The translations under genes and the position numbers were made by a program. Source: Psychrobacter sp. (GTDB lineage Bacteria > Pseudomonadota > Gammaproteobacteria > Pseudomonadales > Moraxellaceae). Taken from it: DNA of 58,232 nucleotides. The stretch is taken from NCBI GenBank assembly GCA_029267175.1, contig JARIDJ010000003.1, positions 1 to 58,232 on the forward strand. The letters are read 5' to 3'. Shown in pieces: positions 39,568 through 48,735 of this stretch. The stretch's first letter is position 1, and each line of letters opens with the position of its first letter. Under the pieces are notes generated by a model, which ran no database searches, had not been told where the DNA came from, and saw only the letters and a list, made by a program, of their open reading frames with translations.

Positions 39568-40842
39568 ATGAGCTTGCTTACCGCTAGTGTATTTATCTTT
39601 ATCTTAATTGCGCTAAGCGCTATCGTCTCAAGCTCGGAGTTAGCTCTAGCTTCCGCCCGCAAAATAAAACTGCAAGTCATGGCCAAAGAAGGCGAAGTAA
39701 GAGCGCTTGATGTGCTCAATATGCAAGAGCAGCCCGGCAGCTTTATCACGGTGGTACAAGTAGCGCTAAACGCAGTAGCTATTCTAGCTGGAGTCATCGG
39801 TGAGTCTGCGGTCAGCCCTTATTTGCAGCATTTATTGGGTAATGAGACCGCCGCTTCTATCCTCTCTTTTATACTAGTGACTAGCGTATTCGTACTGTTT
39901 GCCGATTTGATGCCTAAACGTTTGGCCATGTCCAATGCTGAGGCTATCGCGGTCAAAATGGTACGGCCGATGATTTTTTTGATTTTTATTTTCAAACCTA
40001 TCATTTGGATATTTGATGGTGCTGCAAACGCTTTATTTAAGATGATGGGTATCTCCACCGTCCGTCAAGATGAGATGACCTCAGAGGACATTTATGCAGT
40101 AATGGACGCCGGCGCGGAAGCTGGCGTCATCAAACGTCAAGAGCATCATTTGATCGAAAATATCTTTGAGATGCAAGAGCGTACGGTTACCTCAGTGATG
40201 AATCCGCGCGAGCATATTGTTTATTTTGATACCACGACTTCTACAGAACAAGTCGTTGAGGTGATGATCAAGCAGCCACATAATAAATTTTTGGTATGTC
40301 AGGACGATGATTTAGAACATATCGTTGGCTATGTAGAGTCCCGGATGTTTTTGGCAGCAGTCCTCGAAAAGCAACAAGTCTGTCTGACGGATAAAGCTTT
40401 ACTAAAGCCGGCGCTGTTTGTTCCTAATACTTTATCACTGTTTGAGGTGCTCGAGACTTTCAAATCTACTGGAGCAGATTTTGCGGTTATTGTTAATGAA
40501 TACGCCTTAGTGGTTGGCGTTATAACACTTAAAGATGTGATGAGTATCGTGATGGGCGAGCTAGTTACTCTTGAGGAGCAGCCTATCGTTCAGCGCACTG
40601 ACAACTCCTGGCTGATTGATGGTATGACCCCGATTGAGGATGTTATTCGCGCTTTAGGGATTGTTAATCTGCCGCAGAGCCAAAATTACGAGACCATTAG
40701 CGGCTTTATGATGTATATGCTGCGCAAAATTCCCAAAAAAACCGACACTATCGAATACGCCAATTATCGCTTTGAGATACTTGCGACTCATAATCTAAAA
40801 ATCAATCAATTACTAGTAACCAAGTTCGATGACGAAGCTTAA
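39568..40842 (+). CDS. CNNM/CorC (hemolysin-family) membrane protein, YtfL-like
   Basis: A 424-residue protein. A DUF21/CNNM transmembrane domain (residues 1 to about 165; SSSELALASARKIKL, VLFADLMPKRLAM) is followed by a CBS pair (about 195-330; ERTVTSVMNPREHIVYFD, VVGVITLKDVMSIVMGE) and a C-terminal CorC_HlyC domain (about 345-420; WLIDGMTPIEDVIRALG, ETISGFMMYML). The overall layout matches YtfL-type proteins; the E. coli member has been linked to polyamine export and others to Mg2+/Co2+ transport. The transported ion cannot be decided here. Confidence 0.88.
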   Translation: MSLLTASVFIFILIALSAIVSSSELALASARKIKLQVMAKEGEVRALDVLNMQEQPGSFITVVQVALNAVAILAGVIGESAVSPYLQHLLGNETAASILSFILVTSVFVLFADLMPKRLAMSNAEAIAVKMVRPMIFLIFIFKPIIWIFDGAANALFKMMGISTVRQDEMTSEDIYAVMDAGAEAGVIKRQEHHLIENIFEMQERTVTSVMNPREHIVYFDTTTSTEQVVEVMIKQPHNKFLVCQDDDLEHIVGYVESRMFLAAVLEKQQVCLTDKALLKPALFVPNTLSLFEVLETFKSTGADFAVIVNEYALVVGVITLKDVMSIVMGELVTLEEQPIVQRTDNSWLIDGMTPIEDVIRALGIVNLPQSQNYETISGFMMYMLRKIPKKTDTIEYANYRFEILATHNLKINQLLVTKFDDEA

Positions 40843-40899
40843 ATACAAGCATAGATGTAAGCACAAACATAAGCAAAAAATAGCTTTACTAGTCGCCCA

Positions 40900-41610
40900 T
40901 TAGTCACGCGCACCAAAGATGGCGGTGCCTACTCGCACCATGGTCGAGCCATTGGCAATCGCTTCGGTCATATCGCCGCTCATGCCCATGCTCAGCGTAT
41001 CCCACGCGGTAAGCTCTGGGTTTGCTTGCTGCACCTCGTCAAATAACTGCTGAGTACGAGTAAAAGCATCCGTATCCGCCTTGGCAGGGATAATCATCAG
41101 ACCGCGTAATTGCAGACGCTCATAGCTTTTAATAGTTGCTATCAATTCTGGTAGCTGCTCAGGCTTGCATCCCGACTTGCTGTCTTCATCATCAATATTG
41201 AGCTGAATTAGCACATTGAGCGGCGGCATATTCTCAGGGCGCTGCTCGTGTAAGCGCTTGGCAATAATATCGCGCTCAAGCGTCTGTACCCAATCAAAGT
41301 GCTCAGCAATATCACGAGTTTTGTTACGCTGAACACTACCGATATAGTGCCAAACGATATTTTGCGCTTCAGGAAACCTGCGCAGTTCAGTAATTTTTTC
41401 AATCGCTTCTTGGAGGTAATTTTCACCAAAATCACGCTGGCCATGCTTTGCTAAGGCAAAGATCATCTCACTAGCTTTAGTCTTTGACACGGCCAGTAGT
41501 TTTACCTCGTCTGCTTGACGACTGCTTTGCTGACAAGCTTGCTCTACTTGCTCTTTTACTTGCTGCCAGTTAGTGATTAATTTATCCATAGCGATATTAT
41601 CAGGGCTCAT
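40900..41610 (-). CDS. yggS: YggS/PLPBP-family PLP homeostasis protein
   Basis: A 236-residue single-domain alanine-racemase-fold protein that binds PLP without known catalytic activity and helps vitamin B6 homeostasis. The PLP lysine is K43 in LLAVSKTK. Family motifs are FGENYLQEA, WHYIGSVQRNK, LIQLNIDDEDSKSGC, LRGLMIIPA and LSMGMSGDMTEAI-NGSTMVRVGTAIFG. It is divergent from pilT; the same yggS/pilT/pilU neighbourhood is found in pseudomonads, which supports the call. Confidence 0.94.
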   Translation of the reverse strand: MSPDNIAMDKLITNWQQVKEQVEQACQQSSRQADEVKLLAVSKTKASEMIFALAKHGQRDFGENYLQEAIEKITELRRFPEAQNIVWHYIGSVQRNKTRDIAEHFDWVQTLERDIIAKRLHEQRPENMPPLNVLIQLNIDDEDSKSGCKPEQLPELIATIKSYERLQLRGLMIIPAKADTDAFTRTQQLFDEVQQANPELTAWDTLSMGMSGDMTEAIANGSTMVRVGTAIFGARD

Positions 41611-41918
41611 AAAGGACTCAGTTATGTCATTAATATTATTGAAAGATATTTTTGTATATTACGACTGTAAAATGCCGCGCCAGTCTATTTTTGCATTTTA
41701 TTTATATAGCAGATGGTTAAATAAGCCTAGTCTTGTTATGATATTGTTACATGAATTAACGTAAACGTATTATAAGTTAACCATTAAAGGTTAGCCCCTT
41801 GTTACTAGCCGCTTATAAAAACGAATCGAAATAACATTCATCAGCTCAAAAGAATATCTATTCTCAAGGACTAGCTATTCACTAGCCTCATCTTTATTGT
41901 TAATAGGAATGTCCAACT
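41611..41918. other. Spacer between divergent yggS and pilT
   Basis: About 308 bases with no convincing gene. A 63-codon open frame starting inside yggS runs into it but has no family resemblance or ribosome site. Promoters for both genes are expected. Confidence 0.4.
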
Positions 41919-42974
41919 ATGACTGAAAAAAGCGCTATTAGTATAGAAGACTTATTGCAATTTACCGTCAAGCATAAAGCCTCTGATTTACATATTTCAG
42001 CTGGAATGCCAGCGATGATTCGCGTGGATGGCGAGATGGTTCGTATTAATATGCCAGCGATGAGTCATCAAGTCGTGCATCAGCTTATCTATGACATTAT
42101 GAATGATAAACAACGCGCGGACTTTGAGGAATTCTTTGAAACCGATTTCTCTTTTGCTATACAGAATTTAGCACGCTTTCGGGTCAACGCCTTCAATCAA
42201 GATCGCGGCGCAGGGGCGGTGTTTCGGACTATTCCCTCGACAGTTTTGACTTTAGAAGATTTGGGTATGGGCGATATATTCAAAAAAGTATCCGACTTTA
42301 AACGCGGTATCGTACTAGTTACCGGCCCTACTGGTTCTGGTAAGTCAACTACCCTTGCCGCTATGATTGATTACATTAATGAGACTCGTAAAGAGCATAT
42401 CTTGACCATTGAAGATCCTATCGAATTTGTCCATCAGTCCAAAAAAAGCTTAATTAACCAGCGCGAAGTGCACCGTGACACTTTAGGTTTTGAGCCTGCT
42501 CTGCGCTCGGCACTGCGCGAAGATCCGGATGTCATTTTGGTAGGCGAGCTACGCGATCTTGAGACTATTCGTCTGGCTTTGACTGCCGCAGAAACAGGGC
42601 ATTTGGTATTTGGTACCTTACATACCAGCTCAGCGGCCAAAACTATTGACCGGGTTATTGATGTCTTTCCAGCCGCTGAAAAAGATATGATTCGTGCCAT
42701 GCTCTCAGAATCGCTACAAGCCGTTATTTCACAGACTTTGCTGCGCCGACAAACAGGCGGACGTATCGCTGCACATGAGATTATGATTGGTACGCCGGCT
42801 ATTCGCAACCTGATTCGTGAGAATAAAATCGCTCAGATGTACTCGTCAATTCAAACTAGCGCAGGCGACGGTATGATTACTTTGGATCAAACCTTAAAGA
42901 ATTTAGTTAGTAAAGGCATAGTAGCTAGAGACGTCGCTCGTCCTTATGCTAAGCAGCCCGAGACTTTTTTATAA
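41919..42974 (+). CDS. pilT: Type IV pilus retraction ATPase PilT
   Basis: A 351-residue secretion-type AAA+ ATPase that powers pilus retraction (twitching motility, DNA uptake). It has the PilT N-terminal ASDLHISAG motif, Walker A GPTGSGKST at 136-144, Walker B DVILVGELRDLET, the His box AAETGHLVFGTLHT, and an AIRNLIRENKIAQMYSSIQT motif that is PilT-specific. The ring acts at the inner-membrane base of the pilus. pilU follows 82 bases later. No pilB, pilC or pilin gene is in the window. Confidence 0.97.
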   Translation: MTEKSAISIEDLLQFTVKHKASDLHISAGMPAMIRVDGEMVRINMPAMSHQVVHQLIYDIMNDKQRADFEEFFETDFSFAIQNLARFRVNAFNQDRGAGAVFRTIPSTVLTLEDLGMGDIFKKVSDFKRGIVLVTGPTGSGKSTTLAAMIDYINETRKEHILTIEDPIEFVHQSKKSLINQREVHRDTLGFEPALRSALREDPDVILVGELRDLETIRLALTAAETGHLVFGTLHTSSAAKTIDRVIDVFPAAEKDMIRAMLSESLQAVISQTLLRRQTGGRIAAHEIMIGTPAIRNLIRENKIAQMYSSIQTSAGDGMITLDQTLKNLVSKGIVARDVARPYAKQPETFL

Positions 42975-43056
42975 TAATTTGGGTCAAAAAGCTTAAGTTT
43001 AAGCTCTTTAGCGTTTTGTCTTATCCCTTATTTCACTACTACCTGTCAGGTAAGCC

Positions 43057-44178
43057 ATGGACTTTGAGAAACTTCTACAATTGATGATTGCGAAAAACGG
43101 TTCTGATCTTTTTATTACCGCTGATGTTGCCCCTTCTATAAAGGTTAATGGCCAAATCTTTCCTGTGGGTAAGACGCCGCTTAATGCTGAGCAAACTATG
43201 AAGCTTGTCAAAAGCGTCATGACTGGCGCTCAGCAACAAGAATTTGAAGCCACTAACGAGTGTCAGTTTGCCATTACCGACGAGGCGCAGCAAGCTCGTT
43301 TTCGTGTCAGTGCGTTTGTACAACGTGATATGGCTGGGATGGTATTACGGAAAATTGAAAGTAAAATTCCAACGGTTGAGGAGCTAGGTCTGCCCGAATC
43401 GCTAAAAGAGCTTGCCATGAAAAAAAGAGGCATCATCTTATTAGTAGGCGCTACTGGAACGGGGAAATCCACCACCCTTGCCGCTATGATTGGCCATCGT
43501 AATAGAAACTCTCATGGCCATATTATAACGGTGGAAGATCCTATCGAGTTTGTCCATCAACATCAAGGCTGTATTATTACTCAGCGTGAGGTAGGCATCG
43601 ATACTCATTCTTTTGAAGCTGGCTTAAAAAACACTTTACGGCAAGCGCCAGACGTTATTTTGATCGGTGAGATTCGTAATCCTACAGTTATGAGTTACGC
43701 CATTCAGTATGCTGAAACCGGGCATTTAGTCTTTGCCACTTTACACGCTAATAATGCCAATCAGGCTATTGATCGTATTATTCACTTTTTTGAGAGCAAT
43801 CGTCATACTCAAACCTTTATGGATTTGTCCCTTAACTTGCAGGCTATTGTCGCTCAGCAACTTCTACCTACTAGCGATGGCAAGGGCCGATGTGCAGCTA
43901 TCGAGATATTATTGAACTCACAGCTGATAGGCGACTACATTCGTAAGGGCGAGATTCATGAATTAAAAGGAGTGATGACGCGTTCGCGTGATAGTGGTAT
44001 GCAAACCTTTGATCAAGCGCTGTTTGATTTATACGAAAGTGGTAAAATAGACTACGAAGAAGCTATTAAACATGCCGATTCGCCCAATGATTTACGCCTA
44101 CAAATCAAGCTCAATAGTAAAAACAACAAGCGTAATTTTGAGGATAATAGTGGTAATCTATCCTTAAATAAAGGTTAA
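43057..44178 (+). CDS. pilU: PilT-dependent retraction ATPase PilU
   Basis: A 373-residue paralogue of PilT with the same core: SDLFITADVAP, Walker A GATGTGKST at 131-139, DVILIGEIR and the ETGHLVFATLHANNANQAIDRI stretch. The C-terminus is longer than PilT, with a polar Asn/Lys-rich tail, as is common for PilU. PilU works with PilT to increase retraction force. It shares an operon with pilT and ends at a hairpin terminator. Confidence 0.95.
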   Translation: MDFEKLLQLMIAKNGSDLFITADVAPSIKVNGQIFPVGKTPLNAEQTMKLVKSVMTGAQQQEFEATNECQFAITDEAQQARFRVSAFVQRDMAGMVLRKIESKIPTVEELGLPESLKELAMKKRGIILLVGATGTGKSTTLAAMIGHRNRNSHGHIITVEDPIEFVHQHQGCIITQREVGIDTHSFEAGLKNTLRQAPDVILIGEIRNPTVMSYAIQYAETGHLVFATLHANNANQAIDRIIHFFESNRHTQTFMDLSLNLQAIVAQQLLPTSDGKGRCAAIEILLNSQLIGDYIRKGEIHELKGVMTRSRDSGMQTFDQALFDLYESGKIDYEEAIKHADSPNDLRLQIKLNSKNNKRNFEDNSGNLSLNKG

Positions 44179-44188
44179 AATCAGCTAA

Positions 44189-44222
44189 AAAAAGCAGCAT
44201 AATAAGAGTTAAGCTGCTTTTT
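44189..44222. terminator. Terminator between pilU and fur
   Basis: AAAAAGCAGC (44189-44198) pairs with GCTGCTTTTT (44213-44222) around a 14-base loop. A/T runs flank both sides, between convergent genes. Confidence 0.75.
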
Positions 44223-44239
44223 ATGGCCTTAAACTCTAG

Positions 44240-44671
44240 CTATCTAGCGTTATCTTGGCACTCTTGATTGTTGCAGATACCATAAAGCACTAACGAGTGG
44301 CCTGACAATCTAAAACCATGCTCTTCTGCCACTTTAAGCTGCTCTTCTTCGATAACTTTATTGTGGAACTCAATAATCTTGCCACAAATATCACAAACCA
44401 GATGATCATGATGCTCATCTTGAGTAATCTCAAAAACCGATAAGTTATTTTCAAAATTGTGGCGCTCAACGATGCCAGCTTGCTCAAACTGGGTCAAAAC
44501 TCTATAGACAGTAGCTAAACCTACATCCTCGCCTTGCTCAATAAGCGCTTTATAAACCTCTTCGGCACTCATATGATGAAGCTCAGCTTGGGCGAGTAGC
44601 TCTAATATTTTGACACGCGGTAAGGTTACTTTTAACCCCGCTTTACGTAAGTCTTGATTGGTAAAAGCCAT
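44240..44671 (-). CDS. fur: Ferric uptake regulator
   Basis: A 143-residue Fur-family repressor. The N-terminal winged helix (LRKAGLKVTLPRVKILELL; GLATVYRVLTQFEQAGIVER) is followed by the metal-binding dimer domain with HHDHLVCDICGKIIEF (HHDH at 87-90, C93 and C96) and a second cysteine pair C133/C138. These features match true Fur rather than Zur or PerR. It is divergent from bamE, a common gammaproteobacterial arrangement. No obvious Fur box was found in its own upstream region. Confidence 0.95.
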   Translation of the reverse strand: MAFTNQDLRKAGLKVTLPRVKILELLAQAELHHMSAEEVYKALIEQGEDVGLATVYRVLTQFEQAGIVERHNFENNLSVFEITQDEHHDHLVCDICGKIIEFHNKVIEEEQLKVAEEHGFRLSGHSLVLYGICNNQECQDNAR

Positions 44672-44970
44672 AATATTCCTTCTGACTGTTAAGTCTTAGC
44701 AAATAGAGTAAAAAGTTCACTACTAAAAATCACTAACCCTAAAACCGCTAGCCGTTAGGGTCTTGAAAATTATAAGAGCTAGCTTCAATAGTGCAAGTCT
44801 ATGAATTTACACTATAAATCATTAGCTGTGATCTAAGGTACTGTGTAAATAATGTCGTAAGTGGTAGGCAATTGCAAGTAAATGACGTATCATTTGTTGA
44901 AGATTGCCGCTCAAAGCTGCATGAGTAGCCGTAAGCTGTGCCCCACCCATTTTTTATGAGTCATCTTATC

Positions 44971-45387
44971 ATGATAAAGTCGTTAGTTTTCCGTAAGCCA
45001 AATCTTCTACCTCATTGCCAATCTTCTTTTCGCAAAGTGATGATTACTATCACCTTAGGCGCTAGTGTCGCCTTATCTGGTTGCTCATTATTTAGCGTTT
45101 ATAAGATCGATTTGCCCCAAGGAACGCCTATTACTCAAACACAAGCCCAAAAACTACGCGTGGGTATGAATCAAAATCAAGTGCTTTATATTTTGGGTAG
45201 TCCGGCTATCAGGGATACCCTTGCGCCCAATCGCTGGGACTATATTTACGATTTTAAAGCGGGTACAGAAGGGGCGCGTAAAGGTATTGCTGATGTCAAA
45301 AATGCCAGTCAGCATCTGATTGTCTACTTCGATGACAATGGCCTCGTCACTCGCATCGAAGGCACAGAGTCGCTCCCAGCTTCTTAA
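44971..45387 (+). CDS. bamE: Outer-membrane protein assembly factor BamE (OmlA/SmpA)
   Basis: A lipoprotein of 138 residues from the chosen ATG; in-frame GTG (44938) and ATG (44956) starts are also possible. A signal peptide ends in VALSGC. The mature part has the SmpA/OmlA signature: ITQTQAQKLRVGMNQNQVLYILGSPAIRD, then NRWDYIYDF and LIVYFDDNGLVTRIEG. BamE is part of the BAM complex that inserts beta-barrel proteins. Neighbouring fur and rnfH fit the usual synteny. Confidence 0.93.
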   Translation: MIKSLVFRKPNLLPHCQSSFRKVMITITLGASVALSGCSLFSVYKIDLPQGTPITQTQAQKLRVGMNQNQVLYILGSPAIRDTLAPNRWDYIYDFKAGTEGARKGIADVKNASQHLIVYFDDNGLVTRIEGTESLPAS

Positions 45388-45435
45388 TTTTTGGCTCAGT
45401 ATTATAAGCTTTATCTCTATAATAACGCGTGTTAA

Positions 45436-45834
45436 TTAGCGATTGGGTGGACGACTTTTACTTTTATTTTTGCGCTGAGACATAGGATCAGCGCTCAAAC
45501 TACGATAGACCTCGATACGATCTTGAGCTTGTAATTGATAATTCAAAGGCTGCTTTTGTGAGTAAATACCGACATGCCAAAGCTTAGCTTTGGGCACTGT
45601 AATATCCGCTACCTGCTTGCACCACACTGCTAAATCCTCAAACCGTGATAACCATCCAGCTTGTGCTAATGCTTCATATAAGCTAGTGCCTTCTTGTACT
45701 TGTAGTGTCAGATAATGCTGCTGCTTTGCGCTCTCAGCATAAGCTAGATGCACCGTAATCATAGGCGTTATGCTGTTAAGCTTTTTATTGAGCTCTGCTT
45801 TATCTGCATCAGTAAGATCAGCTGGATTAACCAC
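45436..45834 (-). CDS. rnfH: RnfH family protein (UPF0125, RatB-like)
   Basis: A small beta-grasp (ubiquitin-like) protein. The core MITVHLAYAE...LTLQVQEGTSLYEALAQAGWL, then KLWHVGIYSQKQPLNYQLQAQDRIEVYRSL, matches RnfH, and the Lys/Arg-rich tail is typical. The start is uncertain. A GTG at 45834 overlaps the stop of the upstream gene by one base (132 residues). An ATG at 45762 would give the family's normal N-terminus, and an ATG at 45903 would overlap the neighbour by 70 bases. Position beside bamE agrees with gammaproteobacterial gene order. Function is unknown. Confidence 0.82.
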   Translation of the reverse strand: MVNPADLTDADKAELNKKLNSITPMITVHLAYAESAKQQHYLTLQVQEGTSLYEALAQAGWLSRFEDLAVWCKQVADITVPKAKLWHVGIYSQKQPLNYQLQAQDRIEVYRSLSADPMSQRKNKSKSRPPNR

Positions 45835-46979
45835 TACATTACCCAACCGATAAAGGCCAAAATCATCGCTAACGGCACAATTAAACGTATCGCTATGCGC
45901 CACAAATTGTATAGTGCCTCATTACCAAAATTCAGCGATTTACGTAAATGGCTAATCTTCATCTGCCAACCGGCAAAGATAGACAGCAATAGCACCGCAA
46001 TACTACTGCTAATCACTAGCAGACCCACCAGCCATAGAATAGGGATAGCGACTACCAATACAGCAACTACTATTAAGACGGCTATTAAACTCACAAGTAG
46101 ACCAAATTTGTACGCTAATTGCTGTGCACTATAGTGCAATAAGTAACTGGCAACAAACAGCACTCCAAACCAATAAGACAGCTGACCGATAGGCGGTAAA
46201 GATAAGGCACTGGTCAATAACGCTACCGCCCCTACTATAAGCTGTAAAGTCCAAATAGGCAGGACCATTTTCGATGCCGGATGGCGATTTGCGGCGCGAT
46301 TAGTAGTTGAGCTTGCCGAACTAGCAGCCGTGCTATCATAAGGATCAGCGGCAACCGCTGTTATGGTTTGCTGATTGATTAGATGTTGGCCAAACCAATA
46401 CAGACCTGTGCCCGCTCCAACGCTTACTAAAGCTAGCGCTACCGCACGCGCCCACTCTGATAAATTAATACTGGTCATAGCAAAGTCGATGCTTGGTAAA
46501 CCGTTTGCCAATCCTAATAATAAACCTATGACAATAAGCCCTAATCCTAGCGGCAAAGTAGTCGCACCCAATAGGCTCAATAATACCACGATGACTACTA
46601 AGCCTGCTGCTAGCGCAAAACTGGGAAGATTAGGAACACTATTAAGCTCAGTTAATGCTGCTATTACGCCACTACTAGCGGCCGATATTACTAATGCAGC
46701 AATAACAACGGCAACTATGGCGGCTAGCCAACCAAAGCTACGCCAAACAGGACTAGCATCTGCTTCGCGAGTCAGCTTTTGCATACCGGCTAGTGGCGCA
46801 TCGACACTTCGATAGGCTAAGGCAATCTCAGCATAGACCACAGGTAGTGAGACTAGTATCATCGCCAATAACCATAGTAACCAAAAATCAATCTGACCCA
46901 CTAAGGTAGGCGCAAACCAGCGAAATAGTAACAGCGGTAATAATGCTGCTATAAAATAAGAAGCATAGCGGCTCATCAT
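45834..46979 (-). CDS. Polytopic membrane protein, possibly a divergent neurotransmitter:sodium symporter (NSS) relative
   Basis: A 381-residue protein with about ten hydrophobic segments. Two features suggest a shortened NSS-like fold. One is an early SLPVVYAEIALAYRS stretch resembling the NSS 'P-x-x-E-x-ALG-RS' element, followed by a PVWRSFGWLAAI segment. The other is a C-terminal KISHLRKSLNFGNEALYNLWRIAIRLIVPLAMI resembling the NSS end. The N-terminal Na+/substrate-site glycine motif is not obvious. It lies just upstream of rnfH with a 1-base overlap if rnfH starts at GTG. Function is not established. Confidence 0.6.
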   Translation of the reverse strand: MMSRYASYFIAALLPLLLFRWFAPTLVGQIDFWLLWLLAMILVSLPVVYAEIALAYRSVDAPLAGMQKLTREADASPVWRSFGWLAAIVAVVIAALVISAASSGVIAALTELNSVPNLPSFALAAGLVVIVVLLSLLGATTLPLGLGLIVIGLLLGLANGLPSIDFAMTSINLSEWARAVALALVSVGAGTGLYWFGQHLINQQTITAVAADPYDSTAASSASSTTNRAANRHPASKMVLPIWTLQLIVGAVALLTSALSLPPIGQLSYWFGVLFVASYLLHYSAQQLAYKFGLLVSLIAVLIVVAVLVVAIPILWLVGLLVISSSIAVLLLSIFAGWQMKISHLRKSLNFGNEALYNLWRIAIRLIVPLAMILAFIGWVM

Positions 46980-47065
46980 AATCTTAGTCCAAACAAGCTA
47001 AAGTTAATTATAATAATAAGAAAAATAGTTTAATCATTAAAAGGGATTTAGGGTCAAAAAGCTAT

Positions 47066-47089
47066 AAAAAAACCCCGAAAACGGGGTTT
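47066..47089 (-). terminator. Rho-independent terminator after the cytochrome c4 gene
   Basis: AAACCCCG (47070-47077) pairs with CGGGGTTT (47082-47089) around AAAA. On the minus strand the stem runs into seven T. It separates the cytochrome gene from the membrane protein gene. Confidence 0.88.
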
Positions 47090-47145
47090 AATACTTTATT
47101 GACCAATAGTCTATACGCTCTGATAATAGCGTCTAACAGACTGTC

Positions 47146-47814
47146 TTAGTGAATAGCACTAATGTAGTCTGACAAAATACGAATGTCACGATCAGATAAT
47201 CTCGATGACACCATCTGCATCATGCCTTTTTCGCCTTCTTTTTCGGCATCATTATAACGCATCTGATCTTTACCGGTTACATCATCATCACGACCAGCCG
47301 CGCGGAAGAGTTTTAGCTGCGTGGAGATATATTCGGCATGTTGCCCACCTAAACGTGGAAAGGCTGCCCAAGTATTACCAGCAGCGTCAGGACCGTGACA
47401 ACCAGCACAGCCAATCACACCGCGCGACTTATCACCACCTAAAAATAGCTTAGTCGCTTCTTGAGTCGTGGCAGGATTAGCCAGTCCAACGCCCCAAGTA
47501 GGTTGCTCAGAATAGTAGCCTGCTACGTTAGCTAAGTCTTGCTGTGATAGATTAGCCACTTGCGACTGCATAATACCGTTAACACGATAGCCTGACTTAA
47601 AATTGACTAATTGCTTATATAAATATTTTACGTTCTGACCACCTAGGTTAGGCTGTGAAGGTACAACACTTACACCATCCACACCATGACAGGCAGCGCA
47701 TACTGTTTCAGCGATTTGTTTACCTGCATTAGCGTCATATTCGGGAACAGTAATAACAGCTTGTACGCTGAAACTTGCAACACATAAGCTGGCGGCAGCG
47801 ATTAACTTTTTCAT
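47146..47814 (-). CDS. Di-haem cytochrome c4
   Basis: A periplasmic protein of 222 residues from the chosen ATG, which has AGGA at good spacing; 19 further in-frame residues upstream are rejected because the signal peptide (MKKLIAAASL...) begins here. Two haem-binding motifs, CAACH (39-43) and CAGCH (136-140), lie in two similar halves, each with PNLGGQ/PRLGGQ and Y-x-x-QL elements. This is the c4 layout. It should pass electrons between quinol-linked complexes and a terminal oxidase. A second cytochrome and engB follow upstream, as in pseudomonads. Confidence 0.93.
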   Translation of the reverse strand: MKKLIAAASLCVASFSVQAVITVPEYDANAGKQIAETVCAACHGVDGVSVVPSQPNLGGQNVKYLYKQLVNFKSGYRVNGIMQSQVANLSQQDLANVAGYYSEQPTWGVGLANPATTQEATKLFLGGDKSRGVIGCAGCHGPDAAGNTWAAFPRLGGQHAEYISTQLKLFRAAGRDDDVTGKDQMRYNDAEKEGEKGMMQMVSSRLSDRDIRILSDYISAIH

Positions 47815-48125
47815 TGATACAAATCCTACTAGCTCGGTGTAAGCATTACTTGAGTGTTTGTAACTTAGCACAGTTGAGTCCTTATTCTAGCTCAACATCT
47901 GACAAATAAAACTAGCCTTACTACTATTTAGCAAGGTTCACTATGTCTTAGAGTCTCAATTACAAGCCGCCCAGAAGTACTTACTAACATCAGGGTTTAT
48001 TTTCGATTATTATAGCAAGACTTTACAAGATTTGCCTAGTTAATCGTAGTATCTGATAGTTTTTATCATCAAATTGTAAAGCTACGCCTAGAAGAAAAGC
48101 GCTAATACCAAGCTGGTTTTTTGAT
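47815..48125. other. Spacer between the two cytochrome genes
   Basis: About 311 bases with no gene recognised. It should contain the promoter of the c4 gene on the minus strand. No clear terminator for the c5-type gene was seen. Confidence 0.4.
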
Positions 48126-48458
48126 TTATTCGCTCATATAATCTATTAATTTTCGATAATCCTCATCACTACAGTCACTGCATAAACCGCCCGCTGGCAT
48201 TTGTATCATACCACTCTTTACTGAGTTGACTAACGCTGGCATACCTTTTTGCTGTTTGAGTTTATTCCAAGCCGCGCTGTCGCCTTTTTTGATAGCTCCT
48301 AACGCACCGCTATTATGACAGGCAGCACATGAATTCTCATAGGTCGTTGGAATATCAGCGGCCATAGTGCTGCTCATGAGTCCACTTAGCATTATAGTAG
48401 CTATACTAGCAGCCAAAGTACGACTCGTCTTTGCAATGGTTTTGGTGAATAAACGCAT
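48126..48458 (-). CDS. Mono-haem c5-family cytochrome
   Basis: A 110-residue periplasmic protein with a signal peptide ending near STMAA. Haem motif CAACH is at residues 44-48. The axial methionine is probably in IQMPAGG. The CSDCSDED segment (C93/C96) matches the disulfide region of cytochrome c5. Size and motif order fit c5. Function is electron transfer in the periplasm; partner not known. It is divergent from engB. Confidence 0.9.
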   Translation of the reverse strand: MRLFTKTIAKTSRTLAASIATIMLSGLMSSTMAADIPTTYENSCAACHNSGALGAIKKGDSAAWNKLKQQKGMPALVNSVKSGMIQMPAGGLCSDCSDEDYRKLIDYMSE

Positions 48459-48735
48459 GAAGTACCTCCTTTAGTTCATCGTTTGGCTCATCGTTGCTAA
48501 TGCCACATTTGTTATTGTAACAAGATATGTCATCTTAATATAGCTGGTTCCTGTTGGCTTATAGTACGGCGTCCTAATAGACAAATCAGGTTCACCTCAC
48601 TATAACGCGCTTATTTTTATCAAGCTCTTTGGCTTAGCCGTTAATATTTAATTAACCTTAAGTGCCTATTCGCTTTAATGTTATGCTGTTATTGATATAA
48701 TGCCCCTATTAATTAATTTCAACAATGAGTCCGTT

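Noticed and set aside
41573..41764. 63-codon open frame overlapping the start of yggS on the opposite strand
   Set aside because: It starts inside yggS, has no ribosome site, and its composition is like AT-rich spacer DNA.
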